22,544 nucleotides of DNA from Thermoflexus sp. (GTDB taxonomy: Bacteria > Chloroflexota > Anaerolineae > Thermoflexales > Thermoflexaceae). The position numbers and the translations under genes are program-made. The notes under the pieces were generated by a model. The model was not told the DNA's origin and made no database searches. It saw only the letters and a program-made list of their open reading frames with translations. The stretch spans positions 1 to 22,544 of the forward strand of contig NZ_DAOUCJ010000115.1 of NCBI RefSeq assembly GCF_034432235.1, read 5' to 3'. Below are positions 14,563-21,728 of this stretch, in pieces (the stretch's first letter is position 1; every line of letters starts with the position of its first letter).

Positions 14563-14628
14563 GGAAACCTCCTGGGTTCCAGAGCTGGATCTCCACAGGG
14601 ATGGCGCCCGCCGCCGGCCTCCACGCTT

Positions 14629-14657
14629 AGCATAAGCGAGAGCCCTTGCTTCGACAA
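14629..14657 (-). promoter_or_regulatory. Promoter of maeB
   Basis: TTGTCG (14652-14657), 17 bases and TATGCT (14629-14634) on the minus strand. The -10 lies in a small palindrome, GCTTA-TGC-TAAGC (14625-14637), which could be an operator. Confidence 0.65.
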
Positions 14658-14861
14658 GCCGGACGGCCGGATTGAAATTGAGGGCGTAAGTTTTTTTCGA
14701 GGCCCTGCCCCCTCGGGGCCGGATGGGCACAGGAAAGAGAATTCCCTCCAGGCCCTCCCCACCGCAGATCGATGCCCGGTTCGGTTACAATACCGTTACA
14801 TAGGATCCGGTTGGCTCTGTTGTTGGAGCAGGCAGGGGGCGAAGCGGAGAGCCCATCCGGT

Positions 14862-14873
14862 GTTCGCGAACAG
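14862..14873. promoter_or_regulatory. Perfect 12-base palindrome upstream of argH
   Basis: TGTTCGCGAACA is perfectly symmetrical and lies 47 bases before the argH ATG. It could be a repressor operator. It does not match the arginine boxes I know, which are A/T-rich. Confidence 0.35.
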
Positions 14874-14919
14874 AGAGACGGGTTGTGGAGGCACCCGATT
14901 CCGAAAGGAGGTAACCGGG

Positions 14920-16296
14920 ATGCGTTTGTGGGGAACCCGTGAAGGCCCGTTGCTGGATCCTTCGTTCGAGCGGTTGAATGCGTCGCTTCCCTTCGATCGC
15001 CGCCTGTATCCCCAGGATATCCGCGGCTCGATCGCTTGGGCCCGCGCCCTGGCCCGGGCGGGCCTGCTCACGCCCGAGGAGTGCGATGGGATCATCGCCG
15101 GCCTGGAGGCGGTGCAGGCCGAGCTGGATGCGGGCGATTTTGTTTTCCAGCCCACCGATGAGGATATCCACACCGCCATCGAACGCCGGCTGACCGAGCG
15201 CATCGGTCCGATCGCCGGCAAGCTCCACACGGGGCGCAGCCGCAATGACCAGGTGGTCACCGACCTGCGTCTGTTCCTGATGGAGGTCTGGCCCCGACTG
15301 GATCAGGGGCTGCGGGAGCTGGAGGAGGCCCTGGCGGCGCAGGCCGAAGCCCATCTGGACCTGATCATGCCGGGCTATACCCATCTTCAGCAGGCCCAGC
15401 CTATCCGGTACGCCCACTGGTGCCTGGCCCATGCGTGGGCTTTTGAGCGCGACCGGGCGCGACTGCGAGACGCCTATCCCCGTCTGGCGACTCTCCCTCT
15501 GGGCAGCGGCGCCCTCTCCGGGACGCCTTTCCCGATCGATCGGGAGGCCCTGGCCCGGGAGCTGGGCTTCCGGTCCCTTTCCCCGAACAGCCTGGATGCC
15601 GTTTCCGATCGGGATTTCGTCGCCGAGTTTCTTTTCATCGCCGCGATGATCGGCGTCCATCTCAGCCGGCTGGCGGAGGATCTCATTCTTTTCACCAGCG
15701 CGGAGTTCGGGTTCGTGGCGCTGGATCCGGCTTACACGACGGGATCCAGCCTGATGCCGCAGAAGCGCAATCCCGATGCCCTGGAGCTGGCCCGGGCGAA
15801 AGCAGGGCGTCTCATGGGCTGCCTGATCGGGTTCCTCGCGGTGCTGAAAGGCCTCCCTTCCGGTTACAACAAGGATCTGCAGGAAGATAAAGAGCCGGTC
15901 TTCGAGGCCGTGGACACGCTGGAGATCCTGCTTGCTGTGCTCTCCGGTCTGGTGCGGACCATGCGGCCGCGGCCGGAGCGGATGCGAGAAGCCCTAGAGG
16001 AAGCGATGCTGGCCACCGAGCTGGCGGATTATCTGGTGCGCAAAGGGGTTCCGTTCCGGGAAGCGCACCGGGTGATCAGCGAGCTGGTCGGGGAATCCCT
16101 CCGGCAGGGGAAGCCGCTTTCTGCCCTTCCCCTGGAGCTCATGCGCCGATATCATCCCGCTTTCGATGCGGATGTTTACGCCGCCCTGGATGTGGAAACT
16201 GCCGTGGAGCGTCGAGCCGTCCCCGGCGGCACCGCTCGCTCCGCTGTCGAGGCCCAGCTCCAGGCCCTGCGGGCCTGTCTGGCTCGCTCCTTGTGA
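14920..16296 (+). CDS. argH: Argininosuccinate lyase
   Basis: ArgH splits argininosuccinate into arginine and fumarate, the last step of arginine synthesis. The 458-residue protein has the standard N-terminus (MRLWGTREGPLLDPSFERLN), the conserved EDIHTAIERRL and KLHTGRSRNDQVVTDLRL, the catalytic-His region MPGYTHLQQAQPIRYAHW, and the superfamily signature GSSLMPQKRNPD with the mobile Ser loop. LKGLPSGYNKDLQEDKE follows. AAAGGAGGTAA precedes the ATG at 14920. The same frame is open far upstream through the maeB antisense strand, but that is a high-GC artefact. No argG or other arg gene is in the window. Confidence 0.97.
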   Translation: MRLWGTREGPLLDPSFERLNASLPFDRRLYPQDIRGSIAWARALARAGLLTPEECDGIIAGLEAVQAELDAGDFVFQPTDEDIHTAIERRLTERIGPIAGKLHTGRSRNDQVVTDLRLFLMEVWPRLDQGLRELEEALAAQAEAHLDLIMPGYTHLQQAQPIRYAHWCLAHAWAFERDRARLRDAYPRLATLPLGSGALSGTPFPIDREALARELGFRSLSPNSLDAVSDRDFVAEFLFIAAMIGVHLSRLAEDLILFTSAEFGFVALDPAYTTGSSLMPQKRNPDALELARAKAGRLMGCLIGFLAVLKGLPSGYNKDLQEDKEPVFEAVDTLEILLAVLSGLVRTMRPRPERMREALEEAMLATELADYLVRKGVPFREAHRVISELVGESLRQGKPLSALPLELMRRYHPAFDADVYAALDVETAVERRAVPGGTARSAVEAQLQALRACLARSL

Positions 16297-16395
16297 GAAG
16301 CTCCATACAGCGAGCGCTGGTGACCTGGAAAAGAACGGGGGAGAGGAGGCATTATGCCGCTTGGAAGGAGAGCCAGGCGGCGGAAGCCCTCGGGG

Positions 16396-17064
16396 TTAAC
16401 GCTCGGACAGAGGCTGGATCAGGGTCGGATCGTCCGCCCGCGGGGAGTTCACCCGAGCCGAAACCGGGTAGGCGATCATCCAATCGGCCGGATACGGGCG
16501 CAGGATCTCCTGCCAGGCCCGGGAGCCAGCGGCATCATCCAGCCAGATCGCCTCATGTTCCGGAAGCAGGATCACCGGCATCCGGTCGTGGATGGGGGCG
16601 ACCCGCTCATTGGCGACGGTGGTGATGATGGTGAAGCTCTCGATGATCTCCCCCTCCGGGCTCTCCCAGCGATCCCACAGCCCGGCGAAGGCGAAGGGCT
16701 CCCGATCCCGCAACCCGATCCAGTAAGGGATACGCCTGCCGGGTGTGCGCTGCCACTCGTAAAACCCATCGGCCAACACCAGGCAGCGCCGCCGGCGGAA
16801 AGCCTCGCGGAAGCTCGGGCGTTGGGTCAGGGTCTCCGCCCGGGCGTTGATCAGCCGGTTCCCGATCGCCGGGTCCTCCGCCCAGTGGGGGATCAACCCC
16901 CACCGCAACATGCGGACCCGCCGGGGATCCTCGTTGAGGAGCACGGGAAGGAGCTGGGTAGGGGCCGCATTATACCGGGGCTGCCACGGTGCGTCCGGCC
17001 ATTCCGCCCGGAACCGTTCCATCAGCCGCTGTGGCTCCGTGAAGATCGTGTAGCGCCCGCACAT
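16396..17064 (-). CDS. SRAP/YedK-family abasic site-binding protein
   Basis: SRAP proteins (bacterial YedK, human HMCES) form a covalent thiazolidine link through Cys2 with abasic sites in single-stranded DNA, shielding them from cleavage. The 222-residue protein starts MCGRYTIFTEP, so the initiator Met is removed to expose the catalytic Cys. The other active-site residues are present: Asn32 in PRYNAAPTQ, Glu in LADGFYEWQRTPG near 105, and His in APIHDRMPVILLP near 160. WGLIPHWAEDPAIGNRLINARAE is also typical. GAGG lies upstream of the ATG. It is the last of four minus-strand genes, 71 bases after the previous stop, and faces a uracil-DNA glycosylase across the divergent promoters. Confidence 0.95.
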   Translation of the reverse strand: MCGRYTIFTEPQRLMERFRAEWPDAPWQPRYNAAPTQLLPVLLNEDPRRVRMLRWGLIPHWAEDPAIGNRLINARAETLTQRPSFREAFRRRRCLVLADGFYEWQRTPGRRIPYWIGLRDREPFAFAGLWDRWESPEGEIIESFTIITTVANERVAPIHDRMPVILLPEHEAIWLDDAAGSRAWQEILRPYPADWMIAYPVSARVNSPRADDPTLIQPLSER

Positions 17065-17135
17065 GGAGGCCTCTTCCCTCGCTTTCTATGCCCATCTTAG
17101 CGCGGATCCCCGATCTGGACGAATCTGGGGTCCGC

Positions 17136-18044
17136 TCATCGGGGGACGGTGCCGGGATCCACAATGTAGCGCCACCAGTGATGGGAGATGCCGTCGGTCT
17201 CCCCGGGAGCACAGGGGAGATGCCGGAGCCACCATCGGTGATGCTCCCGGATGTCCCCGCCGCCCCACTCCGCGCTGTTTACCCATCGCCCCCGGCCCCG
17301 CAGATCCGGGAAGTGCAGCCAGTCATCGCAATCACTCCAGACGTAGCGGGGGTTTCCCCAATCGTAATCCCCCTCACTGTTGGGGGCGAAGTGGATGGTG
17401 CCGACCCCGGCCCGGCCCGGGGCGATGCGATCATAGCGGGTGAAGCGACGCCACAGGTTTCGCTCCTCCGGGACCCCTTCGAAAACCCGTTCCATGATCG
17501 CCTCCGCCCGGTGTCCGAAGTTCTCCAGCATCTCCCCGATCCCGCGTTCATAAGAGAAGCCCATGATCACAAACCGCCTCCCGGCAGCCTCCGCCCCGGG
17601 GAGCGGCGGGGCGTTGCACCAGAAAGCCCCGGGCCCGGCCATGCGGGACTCGTAGAACCCGAAGTAGGGGCCGCCGAAAAGCCAGAGCTCATCGATCTCC
17701 CCGCGCGCCACACGTTGAACCCCATCGCAGGCGGTGAGGATGGCATGATAATCCGCGGTGTCCGGTTCGTGGGGCAGTTGCCGGCCCTCCAGCACCGCGC
17801 GGTAGGTCTCCGGAGTGTAGCGAAAGCCGTCGATCTTGGGAGGAAAGAAGGGGAAATCCAGGCGCGCCGCCACCTGATACCGGACCGTCCCCCGGCTGCA
17901 GGCCTCCAGGTCGGCGATGTATCCCTCGACCAGCTCCTCCACCCGGTTCCAGCCCATCGCCCGGGAGAGAGGAAGGTCATGGGTGATAGGGGGATCGAAG
18001 ACCACGAGGAGGACCCGCGGGGTGAGGATCAACACGGCCGTCAT
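17136..18044 (-). CDS. Conserved protein of unknown function
   Basis: A 302-residue, apparently soluble protein. I recall similar sequences as conserved hypotheticals in Chloroflexota and other bacteria, but I know of no assigned function. Visible features are a hydrophobic N-terminal strand (MTAVLILTPRVLLVVFDPP) without a typical signal-peptide cleavage site, VEELVEGYIADLEACSRGTV, GEIDELWLFGGPYFGFYESR, AFWCNAPPLPG, and many His, Trp and Asp residues in the C-terminal half (DDWLHFPD, EWGGGDIREHHRWWLRHLP, DGISHHWWRY). Residues of this kind could form a metal or carbohydrate site, but that is speculation. It begins 10 bases after the metallophosphoesterase stop, with AGGAG straddling the junction, so it is surely co-transcribed with it. 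Confidence 0.85.
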   Translation of the reverse strand: MTAVLILTPRVLLVVFDPPITHDLPLSRAMGWNRVEELVEGYIADLEACSRGTVRYQVAARLDFPFFPPKIDGFRYTPETYRAVLEGRQLPHEPDTADYHAILTACDGVQRVARGEIDELWLFGGPYFGFYESRMAGPGAFWCNAPPLPGAEAAGRRFVIMGFSYERGIGEMLENFGHRAEAIMERVFEGVPEERNLWRRFTRYDRIAPGRAGVGTIHFAPNSEGDYDWGNPRYVWSDCDDWLHFPDLRGRGRWVNSAEWGGGDIREHHRWWLRHLPCAPGETDGISHHWWRYIVDPGTVPR

Positions 18045-18054
18045 CTGGAAGCTC

Positions 18055-18786
18055 CTACTCGCCGTAGGCGAGGCGTTCGATCAAAAACGGCGGAAACCCC
18101 AGGCGGCGCATTTTCGCCTGGGTCTCGGCGATCGGGTAGGGAACCCGCCGGAACGTCCAGGTCATCGCTTCCAGATCCAGGATCCCGTAGGCGGCCCGGG
18201 GGTCGCCATCCCGGGGCTGGCCGACGCTCCCCGGGTTCAACAGCCACCATCCCTCCCGCAGGTCGATGGGCTCATCATAGGGCGGCTCCAGGATGTGCAT
18301 CCGCGGCGTCTTCCGATCCGGCACATGGTAAGCGATGGCCACGTGGGTATGGCCGAAGAGGCTGATCCGGGTGGGCAGCTGCTCAATGTTCTCCCATGCG
18401 GTATACGGATCCAAGATGTATTCCCAGATCGGCGCCCGCAGGCTCCCATGGGTCAGAGTGATCCCCTCCTGTTCCGTTTGGGTTGGGAGGCCCATCAGGT
18501 ATTCGATGTGGCGCGCGGGAAGCTGCTCCCGCGTCCATTCCAGCACCCTGCGGGCCGCGGGGTTGAAGGTGGAAAGGGGCACCCGGCTCAGAACCCCCCA
18601 GTCGTGGTTGCCGGCGAGGGCCACGGCCGCTAGGCGCTGGACCCGATCGATGCACGCCACCGGGTCCGGCCCGTAGCCCACCAGGTCCCCCAGGAACCAG
18701 AGGGCATCCCAGGCTCCGGCGTCTGCCAGCACCGCCTCCAGCGCCTCGAAGTTCGCGTGGATATCCGAGAGCACCAGGATGCGCAT
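18055..18786 (-). CDS. Metallophosphoesterase (calcineurin-like, YfcE/DR1281-like group)
   Basis: A 243-residue phosphoesterase with a dinuclear metal site. The motif series is complete: SDIHAN (Asp8, His10), FLGDLVGYGPDP (Asp34), AGNHDW (Asn60, His61), LTHGS and FGHTHVA. NPGSVGQPRDGDPRAAYGIL follows at the C-terminus. Members hydrolyse phosphodiesters or monoesters, and the real substrate cannot be predicted. The start is uncertain: MRILVLSDIH at 18786 suits the family, but an ATG four codons earlier (18798) is possible; both have weak ribosome sites and lie right after the stop of the Thr/Pro-rich gene, suggesting coupled translation. Confidence 0.9.
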   Translation of the reverse strand: MRILVLSDIHANFEALEAVLADAGAWDALWFLGDLVGYGPDPVACIDRVQRLAAVALAGNHDWGVLSRVPLSTFNPAARRVLEWTREQLPARHIEYLMGLPTQTEQEGITLTHGSLRAPIWEYILDPYTAWENIEQLPTRISLFGHTHVAIAYHVPDRKTPRMHILEPPYDEPIDLREGWWLLNPGSVGQPRDGDPRAAYGILDLEAMTWTFRRVPYPIAETQAKMRRLGFPPFLIERLAYGE

Positions 18787-18801
18787 GCGGGCGCCCATCC
18801 A

Positions 18802-19356
18802 TCAGGGCGTTGGTATGGCTGTAGTGGGTGGCAGCGAGGGCGTTGGGGTAGGTGGGGCTGGCGTAGGAGAAGGTGTGGCCGTCCGTGTGGGAGTGCCGGT
18901 GGGGGTAGGCGTGGCGGTGCTTGCAGGCGTCGGCGTGGGCGAGACGGTTGGGGAAAGGGTGGCCGTCGGGGTATGCGTGGGCGTGGCCGTTGCCGTGGCC
19001 GTGGGGGTCGTTGTGGGCGTCGGGGTCGACGTGGCGGTCGCCGTCGCCGTCGGGGTTCGGGAGGGGGTGGGCGTGAAGGTCGGCGTGAACGTCGGCGGGA
19101 TCCACTGGGTGGGGGTGGGAAGCCGGGTTTCCGTCGGACCGAACGGGAACGTTGGGGTGGGGATCACCACCGGCGTGAGCCCCAGGGGGGTCAGGGTCGG
19201 GAACAGCGCTGTGGGGGTGGGGAACTCACCCGCCGGCCGGGCCATGGCCAGCAGCACCCCGCCCAGCACATAGCAGGGCAGGGTCGCCAGGATGATGCTG
19301 ATGAACACCACATACAGCGTGCGGGTGCGCGGCGGCAGCTGGTCCAGCCAGTTCAT
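18802..19356 (-). CDS. Single-pass membrane protein with long Thr/Pro-rich extracellular region
   Basis: A 184-residue protein. The first 14 residues are short and charged (MNWLDQLPPRTRTL); one transmembrane helix covers about residues 15-39 (YVVFISIILATLPCYVLGG). The rest is low-complexity Thr/Pro/Ala sequence made of TPTP, TATA and PTPT units and ends in TAIPTP. Such tails are common in Anaerolineae and are likely extracellular, perhaps glycosylated. There is no recognisable globular domain. It is the first gene behind a clear promoter and is followed within a few bases by the metallophosphoesterase. The DNA is highly repetitive, so its length may vary between strains. Confidence 0.8.
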   Translation of the reverse strand: MNWLDQLPPRTRTLYVVFISIILATLPCYVLGGVLLAMARPAGEFPTPTALFPTLTPLGLTPVVIPTPTFPFGPTETRLPTPTQWIPPTFTPTFTPTPSRTPTATATATSTPTPTTTPTATATATPTHTPTATLSPTVSPTPTPASTATPTPTGTPTRTATPSPTPAPPTPTPSLPPTTAIPTP

Positions 19357-19402
19357 CGAAAGACGCTCCGGGCATGGATCTTAGGCACAAATATCTGCCC
19401 GA

Positions 19403-19430
19403 ATTGTAATCCAGATCCCGCCTGAAGCAA
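19403..19430 (-). promoter_or_regulatory. Promoter of the Thr/Pro protein-metallophosphoesterase-SRAP operon
   Basis: On the minus strand TTGCTT (19425-19430), a 16-base spacer and TACAAT (19403-19408). The leader would be about 40 bases. Confidence 0.55.
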
Positions 19431-19480
19431 TCCCCGCCTTGTTGGGCGTTGCCCCTGCCCATGCCGCGCATGTGGAGATC

Positions 19481-19509
19481 TTGCCAGAGTTTTATCGGCA
19501 TGTTTCAAT
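19481..19509 (+). promoter_or_regulatory. Possible promoter of the uracil-DNA glycosylase gene
   Basis: TTGCCA (19481-19486), 17 bases and TTCAAT (19504-19509) with TGT directly before it as an extended -10. The -10 is imperfect but spacing and context fit. Confidence 0.45.
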
Positions 19510-19563
19510 GGGTTCCACGGCTGGCGCTCTGCGGCCTCTACTCCTAAAAGGAGGCGATGCTGG

Positions 19564-20166
19564 ATGGATGAGCTGGAGGCGCTGCATCAGGAGATACGGA
19601 AATGCACGAAGTGTCCCCTGGCGCAGGGGCGAACCCTGGCGGTGCCCGGCGAGGGGCCTCGAAGCGCCCGGGTGATGTTCGTCGGAGAGGCCCCGGGATT
19701 CCACGAAGATCGCCAGGGCCGGCCCTTCGTCGGGGCGGCGGGGGCTTTCCTGAACGAGCTGCTGGCCTCCATCGGCCTGAAGCGGGAGGACGTTTACATC
19801 ACCAACATCATCAAGTGCCGGCCCCCCGGCAACCGGGATCCCTACATGGACGAGATCGAGGCATGCAGCCCGTATCTGGACCGTCAGGTGGAGCTCATCA
19901 ACCCGAAAGTCATCGTCACCCTGGGGCGATACTCCCTGGCCCACTGGCTGCCCAACGCCAAGATCTCCCAGGTGCATGGGAAACCCATCCGGGTGGGGGA
20001 TCGGGTGGTGTTTCCCATGTATCATCCCGCCGCCGCCCTCCATCAGCCCGCCCTCAAACGGACTGTGGAGGAGGATTTCCAGAAGCTGGGGGCGTTCCTG
20101 GCGGGTCTGTTGAAGGCCGAGGAGGAACAGCCGCCGGAGGAGCCCCGGCAGCTCACATTGTTTTGA
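19564..20166 (+). CDS. Family 4 uracil-DNA glycosylase ([4Fe-4S])
   Basis: It removes uracil arising from cytosine deamination, leaving an abasic site; this family is typical of thermophiles. The 200-residue protein has cluster cysteines at KCTKCPL (Cys14, Cys17), IKCRPPGNRDP (near 85) and EACSPYL (near 101). The catalytic motifs are VGEAPGFHEDRQGRPFVGAAG (GEAPG type, family 4) and MYHPAAALHQ. The C-terminus ends RQLTLF, which matches a bacterial sliding-clamp binding pentapeptide (QLxLF). AAGGAGG lies about nine bases before the ATG. It is divergent from the SRAP operon, whose last product binds abasic sites. Confidence 0.95.
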   Translation: MDELEALHQEIRKCTKCPLAQGRTLAVPGEGPRSARVMFVGEAPGFHEDRQGRPFVGAAGAFLNELLASIGLKREDVYITNIIKCRPPGNRDPYMDEIEACSPYLDRQVELINPKVIVTLGRYSLAHWLPNAKISQVHGKPIRVGDRVVFPMYHPAAALHQPALKRTVEEDFQKLGAFLAGLLKAEEEQPPEEPRQLTLF

Positions 20167-20200
20167 GGGAGCCAGACGCTTCTTCTCACATGTCGCAATC

Positions 20201-20230
20201 TTGACGGTCTATCCGTTCACATGGTATATT
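20201..20230 (+). promoter_or_regulatory. Strong promoter of tRNA-Asp
   Basis: TTGACG (20201-20206), 18 bases and TATATT (20225-20230) with extended TGG. The start would lie about six bases before the tRNA. Confidence 0.85.
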
Positions 20231-20242
20231 CTGAATAGAAGC

Positions 20243-20318
20243 GGGCCCGTGGTGTAGCCTGGCCTAACACGCCGCCCTGTCAAGGCGGAGATCGCGGGTT
20301 CGAATCCCGTCGGGCCCG
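20243..20318 (+). tRNA. tRNA-Asp (anticodon GTC)
   Basis: 76 bases. The acceptor GGGCCCG/CGGGCCC has discriminator G; the anticodon stem CCGCC/GGCGG closes the loop CTGTCAA, giving GTC. The T-loop is GGTTCGAATCC. CCA is not encoded. Two further flanking base pairs could extend the acceptor helix in the precursor. Confidence 0.97.
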
Positions 20319-20365
20319 CTCCAGATCTAACCCCCAGCGGGTGTGCCGAAAGCTTGCCGAAGGGA

Positions 20366-20417
20366 GGAGCCCTCCCCCGTAGAGCGGGCCGTTCTCGGGG
20401 GAGGGCTCCTTATTTTT
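20366..20417 (+). terminator. Very strong terminator after tRNA-Asp
   Basis: GGAGCCCTCCCCCG (20366-20379) pairs perfectly over 14 bases with 20396-20409, followed by TTATTTTT. Confidence 0.93.
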
Positions 20418-20474
20418 CCCCAGCCGCCGTGCCCTGAGACGGGTCAGGCGCCGCGAGCCGCTGGGCGTGGTGCG

Positions 20475-20483
20475 TGCTATCAT
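20475..20483 (+). promoter_or_regulatory. Possible extended -10 for the toxin-antitoxin operon
   Basis: TGCTATCAT lies between the tRNA terminator and the antitoxin ATG. No good -35 is visible, and the leader would be about 170 bases. Confidence 0.3.
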
Positions 20484-20660
20484 GGGACCGGGGGGCCCGG
20501 AAGAGAGAGGCAACACGCGGATATCCGGCGAGGCGAGTTCGGAGGGCTTCTTCTGGCATCGGGCAAGAGCAGGAGCGGCCGGGCAGAGACCATGGGGCGA
20601 TGGTCCATGCCAGGCGGCCCGTGCGAGGGAGCCTCCGTCGGATGCAGAGGGGGAGGTGCC

Positions 20661-20957
20661 ATGATGACAGGCAAGGGAACCGTGCGGATCGAGGTGGAAG
20701 TGCCGGAGGACCTGGCGCGGCGGCTGGAGGCGTATCGCCCGCGGCTGGTGGAGGTGCTGGAACGGGGACTGGAGGCCCTGGAACGACAGGAGAAGGTGCG
20801 GCCCATGACCCGGGAGGAAGTGCTGGAGATCTTGCGACGTTCGCCGCTGATGTATGTTTCAGAGGAATATGCACCAGAGCAAGTACCAGAGCCGCCGGCG
20901 GTCAAATTGAAGGGGAAGCCCTTGAGTGAGATCGTTCTCGAGGACCGCTGCTGGTGA
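20661..20957 (+). CDS. Type II antitoxin of a VapBC-like module
   Basis: A 98-residue protein with GGGAGG before the ATG at 20661. The N-terminus (GTVRIEVEVPEDLARRLEAY) has a strand followed by a helix that could be a dimeric DNA-binding domain of ribbon-helix-helix type, although I cannot confirm this. The C-terminus (VKLKGKPLSEIVLEDR) is the sort of tail that inserts into a PIN toxin active site. The stop overlaps the toxin GTG start by four bases, the usual coupled arrangement. A Met-Met start leaves a one-codon ambiguity. Confidence 0.8.
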   Translation: MMTGKGTVRIEVEVPEDLARRLEAYRPRLVEVLERGLEALERQEKVRPMTREEVLEILRRSPLMYVSEEYAPEQVPEPPAVKLKGKPLSEIVLEDRCW

Positions 20958-21424
20958 CCCCCTACGTGTTCTATTATCTGGATACAAGTGCGCTGGTGAA
21001 GCGGTATGTGGTTGAGGTGGGTAGCGACTGGGTGAAAGGACTGTATCGCGCGCCCAATCGTTTTCTGGTGACATCGATCATATCGCTGGCAGAGATAGGG
21101 GCATCTCTGGCCCGAAAGCGACGCATGGGGGAGATGGGCGAGACGATATATGATCGCTTGTTACAGACGATACGCGAGGAATTTGAGCGTGCGCACGTGG
21201 TGATGGGCATCGACCGGGCACTTATGAACCTGGCTGTGGATTTGACCATGCGCCATCCGTTGCGAGGATACGATGCGGTTCACTTGGCCTCGGCACTGCT
21301 GATCCCTGCCCAGGCGTCGCCTTTGCATCCCATCTTGGTCACGTTCGTGAGTGCGGACCAGACGTTGCTGGCAGCCGCGGCGGTGGAAGGGCTGGCCGTG
21401 GAAGATCCGATGGCCCATCCCTGA
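20954..21424 (+). CDS. vapC: PIN-domain toxin (VapC-like)
   Basis: A 156-residue PIN-domain ribonuclease, probably cutting tRNA or rRNA when its antitoxin is lost. The four acidic positions are present: YYLDTSALVKRYV (Asp near 9), SLAEIGASLARK (Glu near 43), GYDAVHLASALL (Asp) and FVSADQTLLAAA (Asp). It starts at a GTG that overlaps the antitoxin stop. In contrast to the module at 1755-2427 this reading frame is intact. VapC families are diverse, so its RNA target is unknown. Confidence 0.9.
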   Translation: MTPYVFYYLDTSALVKRYVVEVGSDWVKGLYRAPNRFLVTSIISLAEIGASLARKRRMGEMGETIYDRLLQTIREEFERAHVVMGIDRALMNLAVDLTMRHPLRGYDAVHLASALLIPAQASPLHPILVTFVSADQTLLAAAAVEGLAVEDPMAHP

Positions 21425-21728
21425 GTCGATTGACTTTCCCCTGGGGGTGTAAGTTCCCGCTTCTCGTCACCCTCTCATCACCCGTTCTTCACCCCGTGCG
21501 TTCCCGGAATGTTGCAGGGCCGTGCGACCGGCGGCCCCCACGATGGAACCACCTGTCCCAAGGGTCCAGGCCCCATGCCCCGGGATCCGGCGGATGCGCT
21601 GGGGCTTCCCCTGCGTGGGGCGGACCCCCACCCCTTCGGTCCGCCCCACCGTGCCCTTCCTCCTGCCCCCGGTTGGAGGTTCCCCGCGCCGGTTGGGTTT
21701 GCGGTCTTCCCGGATGCACGCGTTCCGA
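21425..21728. other. Gene-free convergent region
   Basis: About 300 bases between the VapC stop and the LPRTG gene stop. It is very GC-rich. The only clear structure is the hairpin at 21615-21649. Open frames here look random. Confidence 0.5.
21615..21649. repeat. 12-base perfect hairpin in the convergent region
   Basis: GTGGGGCGGACC (21615-21626) and GGTCCGCCCCAC (21638-21649) with an 11-base loop. No T run follows on either strand, so it could block transcription or be a protein site but is not a standard terminator. Confidence 0.6.

Larger units (their letters stand above)
14563..14919. other. Divergent intergenic region maeB/argH
   Basis: It contains the maeB promoter, a run of seven T near 14692, a direct repeat CGGTTACAATAC/CGTTACATAG near 14782-14802 with an 11-base period, and a 12-base palindrome at 14862-14873. 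TACAAT at 14786 could be an argH -10, but I find no matching -35. No gene is supported here. Confidence 0.5.

Noticed and set aside
14862..14873. LexA (SOS) box
   Set aside because: The dyad GTTC-GC-GAAC has half-sites in the opposite order to the Gram-positive GAAC-N4-GTTC box, so it is recorded only as an unassigned palindrome.
13054..14919. Long open frame on the plus strand, in frame with argH and antisense to maeB
   Set aside because: It is a high-GC antisense shadow. maeB has full family motifs on the other strand, and argH has its own ribosome site and family N-terminus at 14920.
16354..17100. Plus-strand frame of 248 codons with a nearby GGAGG
   Set aside because: It is antisense to the SRAP gene, whose catalytic residues are all present. 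Its Pro/Arg-rich composition is typical of a shadow frame.
18820..19130. Short repeated units resembling a repeat array
   Set aside because: The units are codon-level Thr/Pro repeats within a coding gene. There are no uniform repeats with unique spacers, so it is not CRISPR.
20243..20318. tRNA-Asp as an attachment site of an integrated element
   Set aside because: No integrase and no repeated tRNA 3' end were seen downstream in the window.
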